Positions 24,094-33,660 of a stretch of DNA of 39,950 bases are shown here, in pieces (the stretch's first letter is position 1; each line of letters begins with the position of its first letter). The notes under the pieces are model-generated. The model searched no databases. It saw nothing but the letters and a program-made list of their open reading frames with translations, and had not been told where the DNA came from. The stretch covers positions 1 to 39,950 of the forward strand of contig CAZUCY010000020.1 in the NCBI GenBank assembly GCA_964618785.1, given 5' to 3'. The stretch is from FEN-1297 sp964618785. Lineage in GTDB: Bacteria > Bacteroidota > Ignavibacteria > Ignavibacteriales > Ignavibacteriaceae. The position numbers and the translations under genes are program-made.

Positions 24094-25580
24094 GAAAAAT
24101 ATAATTCATTCCAGCGTAATTCTTTTTTAATACCGGAAATTTTCGCGGAATCGTCTATTAAAATAAACTCTATATTTGCAATTTCGGAAAAGTCTTCCAT
24201 AAAATCCGAAGTAACAGCCTGACTGAATCCGGCATGATGCGCGCCGCCGGCTAAAATCCAGGCACCCGCTGCGACTTCAAGATTTGGTTTAGGAATCCAC
24301 ACAACGCGTGCAACAGGGAGTTTTGATAAAGGAGCATCGGGAGGAACAACAGTTAATTCATTTACAATCATTCTGAACCTATTACCCATGTCTATGATTG
24401 ATGCATTTATTGCCGGACCGGCAGGCACGTTAAATATCAACCTTGGTGGATCAGCTTTGCCGCCAATAGACAAAGGCATAACTTCGAGAGCCGGCTTATC
24501 TTCTGCAATAGATTCACATACTTCAAGCATGTGAGCGCCAAGCACTTTCATACCTGACGGATCAAGATGATATGTATAATCTTCCATAAAAGATGTGCCG
24601 CCTTTTAACCCAATAGACATGACTTTCATCGCTCTTACCAACGACGCAGTTTTCCAATCTCCTTCAGCGCCAAAACCATATCCTTCGCCCATTAATCTCT
24701 GAACTGCTAAACCGGGAAGCTGAGTTAATCCGTACAGGTTTTCAAAAGTCGTAGTAAACCCGTTGAATTTCCCTTCCTCTAAAAAATTTCTCATGCCGAT
24801 TTCAATTTTTGCTGCATCACGCAATAAATGATGTTTTTCCCCCCCTTTTTTAAGAAGTTTTGAAACATCGTAAGTTTCAACATATATACTAATCAGATTA
24901 TCAACCTCAGAATCAGTCACATTGTTAACATAATTAACAAGATCACCAAGACCATAACCGTTCACAGAGTACCCAAGGTCTATCTGGGCGCCGACTTTAT
25001 CACCTTCGGTTACAGCAACATCGCGCATATTGTCACCAAAGCGGGCAATTTTTCCACCCTGAGCATCAAGCCAGGCAGAAGCAGCCCGAATCCATACTCC
25101 AAGTTTTTGCCTAACAGATTCATCCTGCCAATGACCAACGATAACTTTGCGGTTTTTGTGCATGCGAGTGCAGATAAAACCAAATTCCCTGCCTCCATGA
25201 GCGGATTGATTTAAATTCATAAAGTCCATATCAATTTGTCCCCATGGAATATCCCTGTTGAACTGCGTATGTAAATGAACAAACGGCTTCTGTAAGATTT
25301 TTAAACCTGCTATCCACATTTTAGCCGGAGAAAAAGTGTGCATCCAAGTAATTATACCGATACAGTTTTTAGTATTATTAGCATCAAGGCATAGATTATA
25401 TATTGATTCCGGAGTAGTTAAAACCGGTTTGAATATTACCCGCACAGGAACATATTTTGATGCTGATAAACCTTGAGTAATTGCCTTAGAATGTTCAGCG
25501 ACCAGTTTAAGAGTTTCATCACCATAAAGATGCTGACTGCCTGTAACAAACCAAACTTCGTAATCTTTTAAATTTTTCAT
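24090..25580 (-). CDS. araA: L-arabinose isomerase
   Basis: AraA converts L-arabinose to L-ribulose using Mn2+ in the cytoplasm. At 496 residues it has full length and matches AraA throughout: 'YEVWFVTGSQHLYGDETL', 'IGIITWMHTFSPAKMWIAGL', 'FVHLHTQFNRDIPWGQIDMD', 'MNLNQSAHGGREFGFI', 'GEGYGFGAEGDWKTASLVRA' (metal Glu), 'SFMEDYTYHLDP' (second Glu) and the late His-bearing 'WILAGGAHHAGFSQAV'. It is the last of araB-araD-araA, 159 bp after araD with a degenerate repeat end in the gap. The ribosome site AGGAA lies ahead of the ATG. The stop codon lies inside a repeat terminus. Confidence 0.97.
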   Translation of the reverse strand: MKNLKDYEVWFVTGSQHLYGDETLKLVAEHSKAITQGLSASKYVPVRVIFKPVLTTPESIYNLCLDANNTKNCIGIITWMHTFSPAKMWIAGLKILQKPFVHLHTQFNRDIPWGQIDMDFMNLNQSAHGGREFGFICTRMHKNRKVIVGHWQDESVRQKLGVWIRAASAWLDAQGGKIARFGDNMRDVAVTEGDKVGAQIDLGYSVNGYGLGDLVNYVNNVTDSEVDNLISIYVETYDVSKLLKKGGEKHHLLRDAAKIEIGMRNFLEEGKFNGFTTTFENLYGLTQLPGLAVQRLMGEGYGFGAEGDWKTASLVRAMKVMSIGLKGGTSFMEDYTYHLDPSGMKVLGAHMLEVCESIAEDKPALEVMPLSIGGKADPPRLIFNVPAGPAINASIIDMGNRFRMIVNELTVVPPDAPLSKLPVARVVWIPKPNLEVAAGAWILAGGAHHAGFSQAVTSDFMEDFSEIANIEFILIDDSAKISGIKKELRWNELYFS

Positions 25581-25629
25581 TGTTTAATTCCTGAATTTAT
25601 TTTAAATTTTTCAATATTTATTTTTAAAA

Positions 25630-25662
25630 ATTAGCCCATGTTGCGCAAGAATAAAGGTAATA
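25630..25662 (+). repeat. Degenerate left end of the interspersed repeat (copy E)
   Basis: ATTAGCCCATGTTGCGCAAG followed by AATAAAGG aligns with the left arms of copies A, C and D (ATTAnnTCATGTTAnnCAGAATAAATGG). A TCCCC...GGGGA hairpin follows at 25690-25708. No right arm or conserved core could be found before the araD stop, so the copy is old or truncated. Confidence 0.4.
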
Positions 25663-25739
25663 ATAATTTCAAGTAATACACACCCATAATCCCCTGCCAG
25701 GAGGGGGATATTGAAGAGAGTTGAATAAATAATTCAGAG

Positions 25740-26432
25740 TTATTTAACCTGACCATAGTATGCATCAGGGCCGTGCTTACGTTGAAAATGTTTTTTTAGA
25801 ATATAGCCAGGTAAATCAGACAGATTAGTATTAAGCTGAAGAGAGAAGAACGCCATCTTAGCAATGCGCTCAAGAGCTAAATTATTTTTTACCGAATCAT
25901 CAGGGTCTTTTCCCCAAGTAAAATGAGCATGACCGGCAACTAATATTCCGGGAATTGCGCCCGGATCCAAATCCCTAAACCGTTCAATTATTACTTTTCC
26001 CGTATTAAGCTCATAATCCGAATTAACTTCATCTTCCGATAAAAACCTTGTTACGGGAACAGACCCGTTAAAATGATCTGCATGAGTTGTGCCAAAACAT
26101 GGAATGCTTAGACATGCTTGTGCAAATATTGTTGCATATTCGCTATGGCTGTGAGTTATTCCTCCAATTGAAGTGAAAGCTTTATATAATTCAACATGAG
26201 TCGGAGTATCAGAAGACGGACGGTTTGCCCCTTCAACAACATTACCGTTCAAATCGACTACAACCATATCACCGGCTTTCATTTTATTATACTCGACGCC
26301 GCTCGGTTTTATAACTACCAAACCTTCATTTCTATCTATACCACTTGCATTACCCCAGGTAAGCGAAACCAATCGATATTCAACGAGGGCTAAATTCGCT
26401 TTCAGGACTTTTTCTTTTAAAGCCTCTAACAT
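25740..26432 (-). CDS. araD: L-ribulose-5-phosphate 4-epimerase
   Basis: AraD converts L-ribulose 5-phosphate to D-xylulose 5-phosphate, joining arabinose breakdown to the pentose phosphate pathway. At 230 residues it has family size. The class II aldolase fold shows 'LTWGNASGIDR' and 'VIKPSGVEY', zinc-ligand His in 'GITHSHSEYATIFAQ' and in 'VAGHAHFTWGKDPDDSV', plus 'CFGTTHADHFNGSVPVTR'. The ATG overlaps the araB stop by 7 bp (ATGTTAG), with AAAGGA just upstream, so translation is coupled. Confidence 0.96.
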   Translation of the reverse strand: MLEALKEKVLKANLALVEYRLVSLTWGNASGIDRNEGLVVIKPSGVEYNKMKAGDMVVVDLNGNVVEGANRPSSDTPTHVELYKAFTSIGGITHSHSEYATIFAQACLSIPCFGTTHADHFNGSVPVTRFLSEDEVNSDYELNTGKVIIERFRDLDPGAIPGILVAGHAHFTWGKDPDDSVKNNLALERIAKMAFFSLQLNTNLSDLPGYILKKHFQRKHGPDAYYGQVK

Positions 26433-28132
26433 ATTTTATCCTTTCTAACTTTATCACGAATATCTAATAATTCTTTCATAACAACAAAAAGGTCAGCAGA
26501 TTCTTTTTTTGTGCCAAAGCTATCATGAAGAAGATGATACAGGGAAAATAATTTTTTATAGATCAGATGATTTTCAAGTACCGGCTTATAAATTTTATTT
26601 ATTCCGGTCATTGAATTTTGCGCCTGCTCAATATTGACAAAGCCGCTTATATCTTTTCCCGCAGATACTGCCCCGAAAATTGCCGCACCTAAAGCAGGAG
26701 TTTGTTCACTTCTTGAAATCTTCATAGGTCTATTTGTGACATCTGCATAAATTTGCATAAGAAGAGAATTTTTAACAGCAAGACCGCCGCAGTTAACAAC
26801 CTCATTTATTTTCACACCATATTCTTCAATACGGTTAATAATTTCAAGCGCCCCAAAGGCAGTAGCTTCAACAAGCGCCCTGTAAATTTCATGCGGCCGG
26901 GTATAAAGAGTTTGTCCAAGAAGAAGCCCCGATAGACGGACATCAACCAGAATAGTACGGTTTCCGTTATTCCAATCCAAAGCCAACAAGCCGGATTCCC
27001 CGGGTTTAAGCATGTCTGCAGCTTTTTCCAGATTAGAAAATTTTTCTTCCTGAGATTTGCCATATTGTTCCGGCACAAGCTGGTTGACAAACCAAAGGAA
27101 AATATCACCGACAGCAGACTGCCCGGCTTCAATGCCGAAATAACCATTTATAACTGAGCCGTCAACAATACCACACACCCCGGGTATATCCGACAGGGTT
27201 TTATTATTTGGCGAGATCATAACATCGCAAGTACTGGTTCCCAATATCTTAACGAGCGTACCCGTTTTAATGCCTGCGCCTACAGCCCCCATATGGGCAT
27301 CAAAAGCGCCAACGGCGACAGAAACTTTAGTTGAAAGACCAAGTTTAGCAGCCCATTCAGCAGATAAGAAACCTGCCCGTTCTTCAGCTGAAAAAGCTTT
27401 ATCAATCAACCGCGCGCGTAATTTTCCCAATTCCGGTGAAAGGTTCTCAATAAATTGAGAATCAGGAAAGCCTCCCCACTGTGCGTTATACATTGCTTTA
27501 TGCCCGGCAGCGCATATACTTCTTTTAATATGATCTGGATTTGTATCTCCGACAAGCACCGCCGGAATCCAATCACAAACTTCCACAAAGCTATATGCAG
27601 CATTAAAAACTTCGGGACTTTCTACAAAACATCGCCAAATCTTACTCCAGAACCATTCCGATGAATATGTCCCTCCAATCTTAGAAAGATATTGCGGGCG
27701 TATTTTTAAAGCTGTTTCAGTTATTTTCTGCGCTTCATTATAACTTGTGTGATCTTTCCAAAGCCAAACCATAGCTGCCGGGTTATTTTTAAATTGCAGA
27801 TGGAAACATAGGGGGGTTCCTTCCTCATCCACAGGCATAGGACTGCTGCCCGTAGTATCAACACCGATACCTATTATATCAGAAGAAGAGAAATTTGGGA
27901 TTAAAGTTTTAGCCTTTCCTATTGCATTCTTAATTGTTATTTCTATTCCTTTAAGATAATCGGCAGGGTTCTGGCGCGCCTGATTAGGATCAGCGGGATT
28001 TATTATTACTCCCGCTTCTCCCGAAGGATAATTAAAAACATGATTTGAAACTTCATTGCCGTTAGAGATATCTACTATTAAAGAACGGCATGAGTTAGTT
28101 CCGAAATCCAATCCAATTGCATATTTGTTCAT
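26426..28132 (-). CDS. araB: Ribulokinase
   Basis: This 568-residue FGGY-family sugar kinase phosphorylates L-ribulose at C5. The N-terminal ATPase domain has 'AIGLDFGTNSCRSLIVD', 'IGIGVDTTGSSPMPVDEEGT' and 'GAFDAHMGAVGAGI'. The C-terminal domain has 'KILGTSTCDVMIS' and 'NCGGLAVKNSLLMQIYADV', ending with 'TPALGAAIFGAVSAG'. The length and 'DTTGSSP...D..G.PL' motif fit ribulokinase rather than xylulokinase. It is the first gene of araB-araD-araA and overlaps araD. A 230-bp leader containing a hairpin separates it from galM, so a local promoter for the ara genes is likely. Confidence 0.95.
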   Translation of the reverse strand: MNKYAIGLDFGTNSCRSLIVDISNGNEVSNHVFNYPSGEAGVIINPADPNQARQNPADYLKGIEITIKNAIGKAKTLIPNFSSSDIIGIGVDTTGSSPMPVDEEGTPLCFHLQFKNNPAAMVWLWKDHTSYNEAQKITETALKIRPQYLSKIGGTYSSEWFWSKIWRCFVESPEVFNAAYSFVEVCDWIPAVLVGDTNPDHIKRSICAAGHKAMYNAQWGGFPDSQFIENLSPELGKLRARLIDKAFSAEERAGFLSAEWAAKLGLSTKVSVAVGAFDAHMGAVGAGIKTGTLVKILGTSTCDVMISPNNKTLSDIPGVCGIVDGSVINGYFGIEAGQSAVGDIFLWFVNQLVPEQYGKSQEEKFSNLEKAADMLKPGESGLLALDWNNGNRTILVDVRLSGLLLGQTLYTRPHEIYRALVEATAFGALEIINRIEEYGVKINEVVNCGGLAVKNSLLMQIYADVTNRPMKISRSEQTPALGAAIFGAVSAGKDISGFVNIEQAQNSMTGINKIYKPVLENHLIYKKLFSLYHLLHDSFGTKKESADLFVVMKELLDIRDKVRKDKIC

Positions 28133-28324
28133 TTGTATCTTTCCTATTAATTATACTATAAACATTACACTAAATACCGTATTGTGCAATCATAATCAAA
28201 GCACTATGCCGAAACTATTTAGTCAGCCTTTTAAGAATAATTTACAAATTTATTTTAAGCCAAAACCTGCCCGATTACTGTTCCGGCTGAAATCGTGCTT
28301 AATAATTTGTCAAATACACATGAA

Positions 28325-28347
28325 AGGTCGACCTGTCAAGCCGACCT
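28325..28347 (-). terminator. Hairpin between galM and araB
   Basis: AGGTCG (28325-28330) pairs with CGACCT (28342-28347) around an 11-nt loop, about 16 bp past the galM stop on the transcribed minus strand. Only a short T-run (TTT) follows in that direction, so it may be a weak terminator or attenuator. The rest of the 230-bp spacer shows no gene. Confidence 0.35.
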
Positions 28348-28362
28348 GCATTTTTGTAAAGA

Positions 28363-29508
28363 TTATTTAACCGAGAAACGATAAATAGTCGTTTGCGTAT
28401 AGACTTCACCCGGTCTCAAAACAGCCGAGGGGAAATTATCATGATTCGGTGAATCCGGGAAATGCTGAGTTTCAAGACAAAGTGCGGTTCTATGCCTGCA
28501 TGCAATACCACTCTTACCAATAAGAGTTCCATCAAGAAAATTCCCGGTGTAGAATTGAATTCCCGGCTGATCTGTTAAAACCTCCATAAATCTACCGCTT
28601 GCGGAATCATATACGCTTGCCGCTTTGTGTACAGAACCATTGTAATTGTTCAAGACCCAGTTATGATCATAACCTTTTGCATATTTTAATTGAACAAAAT
28701 CGTTATCAATGCGGTCCCCGATTGCAAACGGTTTTCTGAAATCCATAGGCGTATTTGAAACATCTTCCAATTCACCTGTCGGAATAGATTCATTATTTGT
28801 AGGAGTATATTTATCAGCGTCAATCCATAACATCTCATTTAAGATTGTATTTTCAAACGAACCCGAGAGATTAAAATATGAATGATGCGTAGGATTAAGA
28901 ACAGTAGGTTCATCTGTTACTGCCTTGTAATCAATTCTTAACTCATTCTCATTAGTTAAAGTATAAGTAACCGATACAGTAAGATTTCCGGGATAACCTT
29001 CTTCCAAATACGCACTATGATAGGTCAATTTTAAAGCGGGACCTAACTTGCTTTTAATCTCTCCGGCTTTCCAGATTCTTCTATTAAAACCTTCGAAACC
29101 GCCGTGCAATTGATTCTGCCCTTCGTTTGGCGACAGCTGATATGTTTTACCGTCGAGTGTAAATTTAGCTTTATTAATCCTGTTACCATACCTGCCTACG
29201 ATAGCGCCAAAATATGGATTAGGTTTTATATATTGCTCAAGGGAATCAAATCCCAAAACGATATCGGCAAATTTTTTATTACGGTCTGCGACAAACAGCG
29301 ACTGCAATATAGCGCCGTAATTTGTTATGCGCACTTTTGTGCCGTATGAATTAACAAGTGTGTATAAATATATTGTTTCACCCGAAGGTGCTACTCCAAA
29401 TTTTTCTTTTGTAATCATTTTGTTTTTTACCTTAGTTTGACTTTGAATGTTTATGCAAAAGGACAGAGTGAAAAGGACTATTAAACAGGAATTGAATATT
29501 AGTTTCAT
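28363..29508 (-). CDS. galM: Exported aldose 1-epimerase (mutarotase)
   Basis: This 381-residue GalM-type mutarotase speeds interconversion of sugar anomers. The N-terminal signal peptide (about residues 1-23, 'SCLIVLFTLSFCINIQSQ') places it in the periplasm, unlike the cytoplasmic E. coli GalM. Family elements are 'ITNYGAILQSLFV', 'GAIVGRYGNRI', 'NQLHGGFEGFNRRIW', the catalytic His in 'NPTHHSYFNLSG' and the catalytic base Glu in 'RTALCLETQHFPDSPNHDNF'. It lies between the GH26 mannanase and araB on the same strand, so it probably prepares released sugars for uptake. Confidence 0.93.
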   Translation of the reverse strand: MKLIFNSCLIVLFTLSFCINIQSQTKVKNKMITKEKFGVAPSGETIYLYTLVNSYGTKVRITNYGAILQSLFVADRNKKFADIVLGFDSLEQYIKPNPYFGAIVGRYGNRINKAKFTLDGKTYQLSPNEGQNQLHGGFEGFNRRIWKAGEIKSKLGPALKLTYHSAYLEEGYPGNLTVSVTYTLTNENELRIDYKAVTDEPTVLNPTHHSYFNLSGSFENTILNEMLWIDADKYTPTNNESIPTGELEDVSNTPMDFRKPFAIGDRIDNDFVQLKYAKGYDHNWVLNNYNGSVHKAASVYDSASGRFMEVLTDQPGIQFYTGNFLDGTLIGKSGIACRHRTALCLETQHFPDSPNHDNFPSAVLRPGEVYTQTTIYRFSVK

Positions 29509-29563
29509 TTTAGGTACCGCCTTTTATTTATTTTAAATTATAATAAATTTAACAAACAATCTT

Positions 29564-30649
29564 TTATTTACCGCCGGAACTATTTATGCTTTTTACCGAA
29601 TCGGGAGGAGAATAATTCCTCCAATCAGGAAGATTTTCAAGCGTTAAAACCGCAGCTGAATTATAAATTTTTTTAACATCATCAGGATTCTTTTCGAACC
29701 CCCACGAAGTCCAGGACATAAACCATAGCCAGGGCTGCGCTAGAAGGATTTCTTCGGAAGGTATTACACTATTTTCAGAAAGTGCAAGTGGTTTTCCGCC
29801 GGCAAGCATTTTCATTCTGTCGTACCAATCCTGCCTGAAAACAACATTTGTATCTTTAAGCGGGTATATATCTGAACCAAGTATATCGACATAATCAGCG
29901 CCGGGATAGAATTTTTCAACACCTTCCCATGGACGGTCTGTAGTCCATACCCAAAGAATATTGTTTAATTTTTTTTCTTTAGTGAAATAATTAAAGAGTT
30001 GTTTCCAGAGGGCGACATAGCCGGTATCGCCGGTTCTATTTCCCCACCAGAACCATCCTCCGTTCATTTCATGGTAGGGTCTAAACAAAATTGGTATGTG
30101 CTCATCCTTAAGCCGGGTAAGGTAAGAAGCAAACAAATCCATTTGTTTTTGCCATGCGAGGTATAACGCAGTACCCGGGGTAATTAAATCTTTCCACTGC
30201 CCGTCAGAAAGCTTACTCTCAACTCCACCTTCAAAGTGACATGGTTCCCCTATAGCGGGATTTGCCTGATGGTAAGTTAAAATAATTATAGCGCCGCGCG
30301 AATATTGCTTTTTAATTTCATCAATTAATAAAGGTCTGTACTTAATATTATCTATATCGTGAGTTGAGTCGGCAAAACCAAAATCACCTCCCCATAATGC
30401 GGGATACTTGCCTGTAATTTCAAAAGCTTTGTCGGTTGACTCAGACATTTTGCCCAAATAATTATGGATACCGGCTAAAGTTTTCTTACCGGAGATACTG
30501 TATAAAAAATTCAAAAGCTGTCTTGCTTCAATGCTTTCCTCAGGGTTGACGGGTTTTACAGAGGTTGAATCCTGCGCAGTTAAGACAACTGTATTAATGA
30601 ATATAATGAGAAATAATATTTTAACAGAGAATGTAAATAATTTTTTCAT
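29564..30649 (-). CDS. GH26 endo-beta-1,4-mannanase, exported
   Basis: A start at ATG 30647-30649 with AAGGA upstream gives 361 residues; the longer frame from 30775 adds 42 residues that overlap the preceding gene and do not look like a signal peptide. From the chosen start there is a clear signal sequence (1-25, 'ILFLIIFINTVVLTAQ'). GH26 marks are 'KKTLAGIHNY', 'PALWGGDFGF', 'LTYHQANP', the acid/base in 'FRPYHEMNGGWFWWG' (E194) and the nucleophile in 'LALSENSVIP' (E292), with 'WVWTTDRP' lining the cleft. It cuts mannan or glucomannan internally. No T9SS tail or lipobox is evident, so the periplasm is likely. It follows the oxidoreductase gene by about 61 bp. Confidence 0.92.
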   Translation of the reverse strand: MKKLFTFSVKILFLIIFINTVVLTAQDSTSVKPVNPEESIEARQLLNFLYSISGKKTLAGIHNYLGKMSESTDKAFEITGKYPALWGGDFGFADSTHDIDNIKYRPLLIDEIKKQYSRGAIIILTYHQANPAIGEPCHFEGGVESKLSDGQWKDLITPGTALYLAWQKQMDLFASYLTRLKDEHIPILFRPYHEMNGGWFWWGNRTGDTGYVALWKQLFNYFTKEKKLNNILWVWTTDRPWEGVEKFYPGADYVDILGSDIYPLKDTNVVFRQDWYDRMKMLAGGKPLALSENSVIPSEEILLAQPWLWFMSWTSWGFEKNPDDVKKIYNSAAVLTLENLPDWRNYSPPDSVKSINSSGGK

Positions 30650-30710
30650 AGTTATCCTTAAACCGCAAAATTCTTTATGGTATAAACCCGTTATAAAATA
30701 ACAGACACGG

Positions 30711-31703
30711 TTAATACAAATCGTGTTCCGGATAGAATATACCCGTTTCTTTACGAATGGAGTCAAGCATATCAATTAACTCAAGACTATTATCCCAGCT
30801 CATTAACTCACTTTGCGTCTTACCTTCTTTAATACATTTTACAACTTCCTCAGCTTCATAATTATAACCGTTACCTTTGAACTGAAGAGGTACCGGAATT
30901 ACATCACCGTTAGAGCGCACAATCTTAATATTAACCGGGCGGAACCAGAAATTATCAAATACAATTTTGCCTGTTTCGCCATGGACTTCAGCAACAACAT
31001 CAGCGGCGGCTATAAATGAAGAATATAAGACCGATAAAGCCTCGTCATCATATTTGAATAAGATACCGATAGAGAAATCAACATCTGTAGACCCCATGCT
31101 TGCAGCGGCTTTAAATGATTTAGGTTTTCCCAGAAGGAATAAAGAAAGGAAGACATTATAAATACCAATATCAAGTAAAGCGCCGCCGCCTAAATCTTTA
31201 TTGAAATGTCTATGCTCAAGGGGAAAATCGGATTTAATAGAAAAATTTGCAGTCAGCAGCTTCACATTTCCAATTTCGCCGGAATCAATAATTTCTTTTG
31301 CTTTAATCACATTAGGCAAGAACCTGGACCACATTGCTTCCATTAAGAACAGGTTTTTCTCTTTTGCTTTTGATATCATCATGCGTACTTGTTTACCATT
31401 CATACCGAAAGGTTTTTCGCAAAGGACATGCTTACCGTTATCAAGACATAGCAGCGTATGTTCATAATGCAGAACATGCGGGGTGGCAACATAAATTACA
31501 TCAACATCAGGATCTTTCACAAGCTCATCATAGCTGCCGTAGGTTTTTTGTGCATTAAATTCCCGGGCAAACTTTTCAGCATTATCAATATTACGAGATC
31601 CGACAGCAAATAGTTCAGCATCATCGACAACTTTTAATCCCGCGGCAAATTTACGGGCAATCCAACCCGGTCCTAATATGCCCCACTTTATTTTTTCAGC
31701 CAT
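30711..31703 (-). CDS. Gfo/Idh/MocA-family NAD(P)-dependent oxidoreductase
   Basis: The N-terminal Rossmann fold of this 330-residue protein has 'KWGILGPGWIARKFAAGL' and 'DPDVDVIYVATPHVLHYEHT'. The family motif 'GKHVLCEKPFGMN' carries the catalytic Lys, and the C-terminal alpha/beta half includes 'LGGGALLDIGIYNVFLSLFL'. Relatives include dimeric dihydrodiol/D-xylose dehydrogenases and glucose-fructose oxidoreductase-like enzymes. In this setting oxidation or epimerisation of a released sugar (xylose, mannose derivative) is plausible, but the substrate cannot be told. It is the first gene of the long minus-strand series and is divergent from the symporter-xylBA operon. Confidence 0.88.
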   Translation of the reverse strand: MAEKIKWGILGPGWIARKFAAGLKVVDDAELFAVGSRNIDNAEKFAREFNAQKTYGSYDELVKDPDVDVIYVATPHVLHYEHTLLCLDNGKHVLCEKPFGMNGKQVRMMISKAKEKNLFLMEAMWSRFLPNVIKAKEIIDSGEIGNVKLLTANFSIKSDFPLEHRHFNKDLGGGALLDIGIYNVFLSLFLLGKPKSFKAAASMGSTDVDFSIGILFKYDDEALSVLYSSFIAAADVVAEVHGETGKIVFDNFWFRPVNIKIVRSNGDVIPVPLQFKGNGYNYEAEEVVKCIKEGKTQSELMSWDNSLELIDMLDSIRKETGIFYPEHDLY

Positions 31704-32010
31704 TATGGGTGTCCTTTCACTGTTTTATTCTTTATAATTTAAAAATACAATATTAAAAATACAGAAATAATTAAATTTTCGATTCATTTCAATAAAATAA
31801 AGCAAGAATACCGGAGATACAGAAAACAACCTCTCCAAATAAATTGCCCGGATAATAATTTCCGGACAGGATGAAAAAGCCCGGGTTATTTTCAACAAAC
31901 TGCAATTTAAATAAAAATATTTGAAATAATAAAATTGCTCTTGCATTTTTGGAGGTGAAAAGTGTAATTTGTACACCATAACTTTTAATCAAACTGCGAA
32001 AGGGTAAAAG
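31704..32010. other. Divergent control region between the oxidoreductase and the symporter-xylBA operon
   Basis: This 307-bp non-coding region has an inverted repeat CCGGA/TCCGG pair (31850-31866) and an AT-rich centre. A perfect operator-like palindrome at 31962-31976 is listed separately. It must hold promoters for both directions; no confident boxes were found. Confidence 0.45.
31962..31976. promoter_or_regulatory. Operator-like palindrome before the symporter gene
   Basis: GTGTA-ATTTG-TACAC is a perfect 5-bp-arm dyad ending 34 bp before the symporter ATG. The placement, between any promoter and the ribosome site (GAAAGGG), would suit a repressor that responds to a pentose. A half-similar sequence AGTGTAATGTTTATAG lies upstream of araB (about 28154-28171, minus strand). 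No regulator gene is encoded in the window. Confidence 0.35.
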
Positions 32011-33636
32011 ATGAATTTTCTTGGCACGATTGACTGGATTGTAGTGGGTTTATATTTCTTAGTTATTGCAGCTCTATCGCTTTATTCAATGAAAAAGAAA
32101 AAAGATTCTGCCTCAGAATATTTCCTGGCAAACAGAAATGTCGGATGGTTTATAATAGGCGCATCAATACTTGCATCCAATATTGGTTCCGAGCATGTAG
32201 TAGGACTTGCAGGCACAGCGGCAAAATCCGGGCTTGCAATGGGACACTATGAACTTCACTCCTGGATAATATTGATTTTAGGATGGGTATTTGTTCCCTT
32301 TTATATGCGCAGCGCAGTATACACAATGCCTGAATTTTTGGAGAGACGATACAATGCAAAAACGCGCTGGCTGCTTTCAATAATTCAAATGCTCAGCTAC
32401 ATCATAGCAAAAGTTTCCGTTACGGTTTACGCCGGCGCCATTGTTATAACTTCTTTTCTCGGTATTGATTTTTGGACAGGCGCTTTAATTTTAATAGTTA
32501 TTACAGGAATTTATACAATCTTAGGCGGGCTGAGAGCAGTGATGTACACCGAGACGCTGCAAGCGGTAATACTTTTGTTAGGAGCAATTGTTTTAACAAT
32601 AACAGGCTTGCATGCAGTAGGAGGATGGCAGGGATTAGTTGCCGCTACGCCTAAATCGCACCTGAACATGTTTTTACCTTTAAATGATCCTAACTTCCCC
32701 TGGCTTGGAATTTTATTTGCATCACCTATTGTCGGTATATGGTACTGGTGCACGGATCAGCATATAGTTCAAAGATGCCTGGCTGCACGTGATGAAACCC
32801 AGGCAAGGCGCGGAACGATATTTGCTGCATACTTAAAGCTCTTCCCTGTTTTTATTTTTATGATCCCGGGAATTATTGCTTACGTGCTTGCTAAATCGGG
32901 TAAAATATATCTTCCAGTTACGGATCAGGCATTTCCTACTTTGGTAAAAGCATTACTGCCGGTAGGTTTCCGCGGATTGATTGCAGGCGGTCTGCTTGCC
33001 GCTTTAATGAGCTCCCTTGCCGCAGTATATAACGCATGTTCAACGCTTTTTACAATGGATATATATATAAAGATAAAACCAAAAGCTGAACAAAAGGAAC
33101 TTGTAAGAGTGGGGCGAATTGCGACTGCGGCAGTGGTTATACTGGGAGTTGCCTGGATACCTATTATGCAGGGAATTTCCGGTACGCTTTACCAGTATTT
33201 ACAAAGCGTTCAATCATATTTAGCGCCTCCTATCGCCGCCGTATTCCTGCTTGGAGTGTTCTCCAAAAGAATCAACGGAAAAGGAGCCTGGGCAGCTATG
33301 ATAGGCGGTTTTATCATCGGGTGTTTAAGAATTATCCTTGAATTATTAAGGCATGATTTAAGCGGAATCCTATACACATTTGCTACAATTAACTTCCTTT
33401 ACTTCTGCATACTTTTGTTTGTAATTTCAATAATTATTTTAGTTACAGTTAGCTTATTTACCGAAAAACCAACCTTTGAACAATTAAACGGTTTAACATT
33501 CTCTACTACTGTTGCGGAAGATAAAGCTAAATCCCGCGCAAGCTGGAATACAAGAGATCTAGTACTTTCGCTGATTGTTGTAGTTATAATAATAACTGCT
33601 TTCTTGTATTTTTCTCCGTTTGGAGTTGCACATTAA
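32011..33636 (+). CDS. Sodium/sugar symporter (SSS family, SGLT-like)
   Basis: This 541-residue inner-membrane carrier has about 13-14 helices. SSS/SGLT marks are 'DWIVVGLYFLVIAALSLYS', 'SEYFLANRNVGWFIIGASIL', 'ASNIGSEHVVGLAGTAAKSG' (sugar/sodium-site helix), 'YTILGGLRAVMYTETLQAVI', 'WYWCTDQHIVQRCLAARDE' and 'AALMSSLAAVYNACSTLFTMDIY' (Na2 site Ser region). It matches sodium/glucose-type symporters. Since xylB and xylA follow at 24 and 26 bp, xylose or another monosaccharide is the likely substrate. The ribosome site is GAAAGGG before ATG 32011. It is the only sugar transporter in the window. Confidence 0.93.
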   Translation: MNFLGTIDWIVVGLYFLVIAALSLYSMKKKKDSASEYFLANRNVGWFIIGASILASNIGSEHVVGLAGTAAKSGLAMGHYELHSWIILILGWVFVPFYMRSAVYTMPEFLERRYNAKTRWLLSIIQMLSYIIAKVSVTVYAGAIVITSFLGIDFWTGALILIVITGIYTILGGLRAVMYTETLQAVILLLGAIVLTITGLHAVGGWQGLVAATPKSHLNMFLPLNDPNFPWLGILFASPIVGIWYWCTDQHIVQRCLAARDETQARRGTIFAAYLKLFPVFIFMIPGIIAYVLAKSGKIYLPVTDQAFPTLVKALLPVGFRGLIAGGLLAALMSSLAAVYNACSTLFTMDIYIKIKPKAEQKELVRVGRIATAAVVILGVAWIPIMQGISGTLYQYLQSVQSYLAPPIAAVFLLGVFSKRINGKGAWAAMIGGFIIGCLRIILELLRHDLSGILYTFATINFLYFCILLFVISIIILVTVSLFTEKPTFEQLNGLTFSTTVAEDKAKSRASWNTRDLVLSLIVVVIIITAFLYFSPFGVAH

Positions 33637-33660
33637 TTTTATAATGAAAGGGAATATATT

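Noticed and set aside
28056..28370. 104-codon plus-strand frame between araB and galM
   Set aside because: It begins inside araB on the opposite strand, has no ribosome site and shows no family resemblance.
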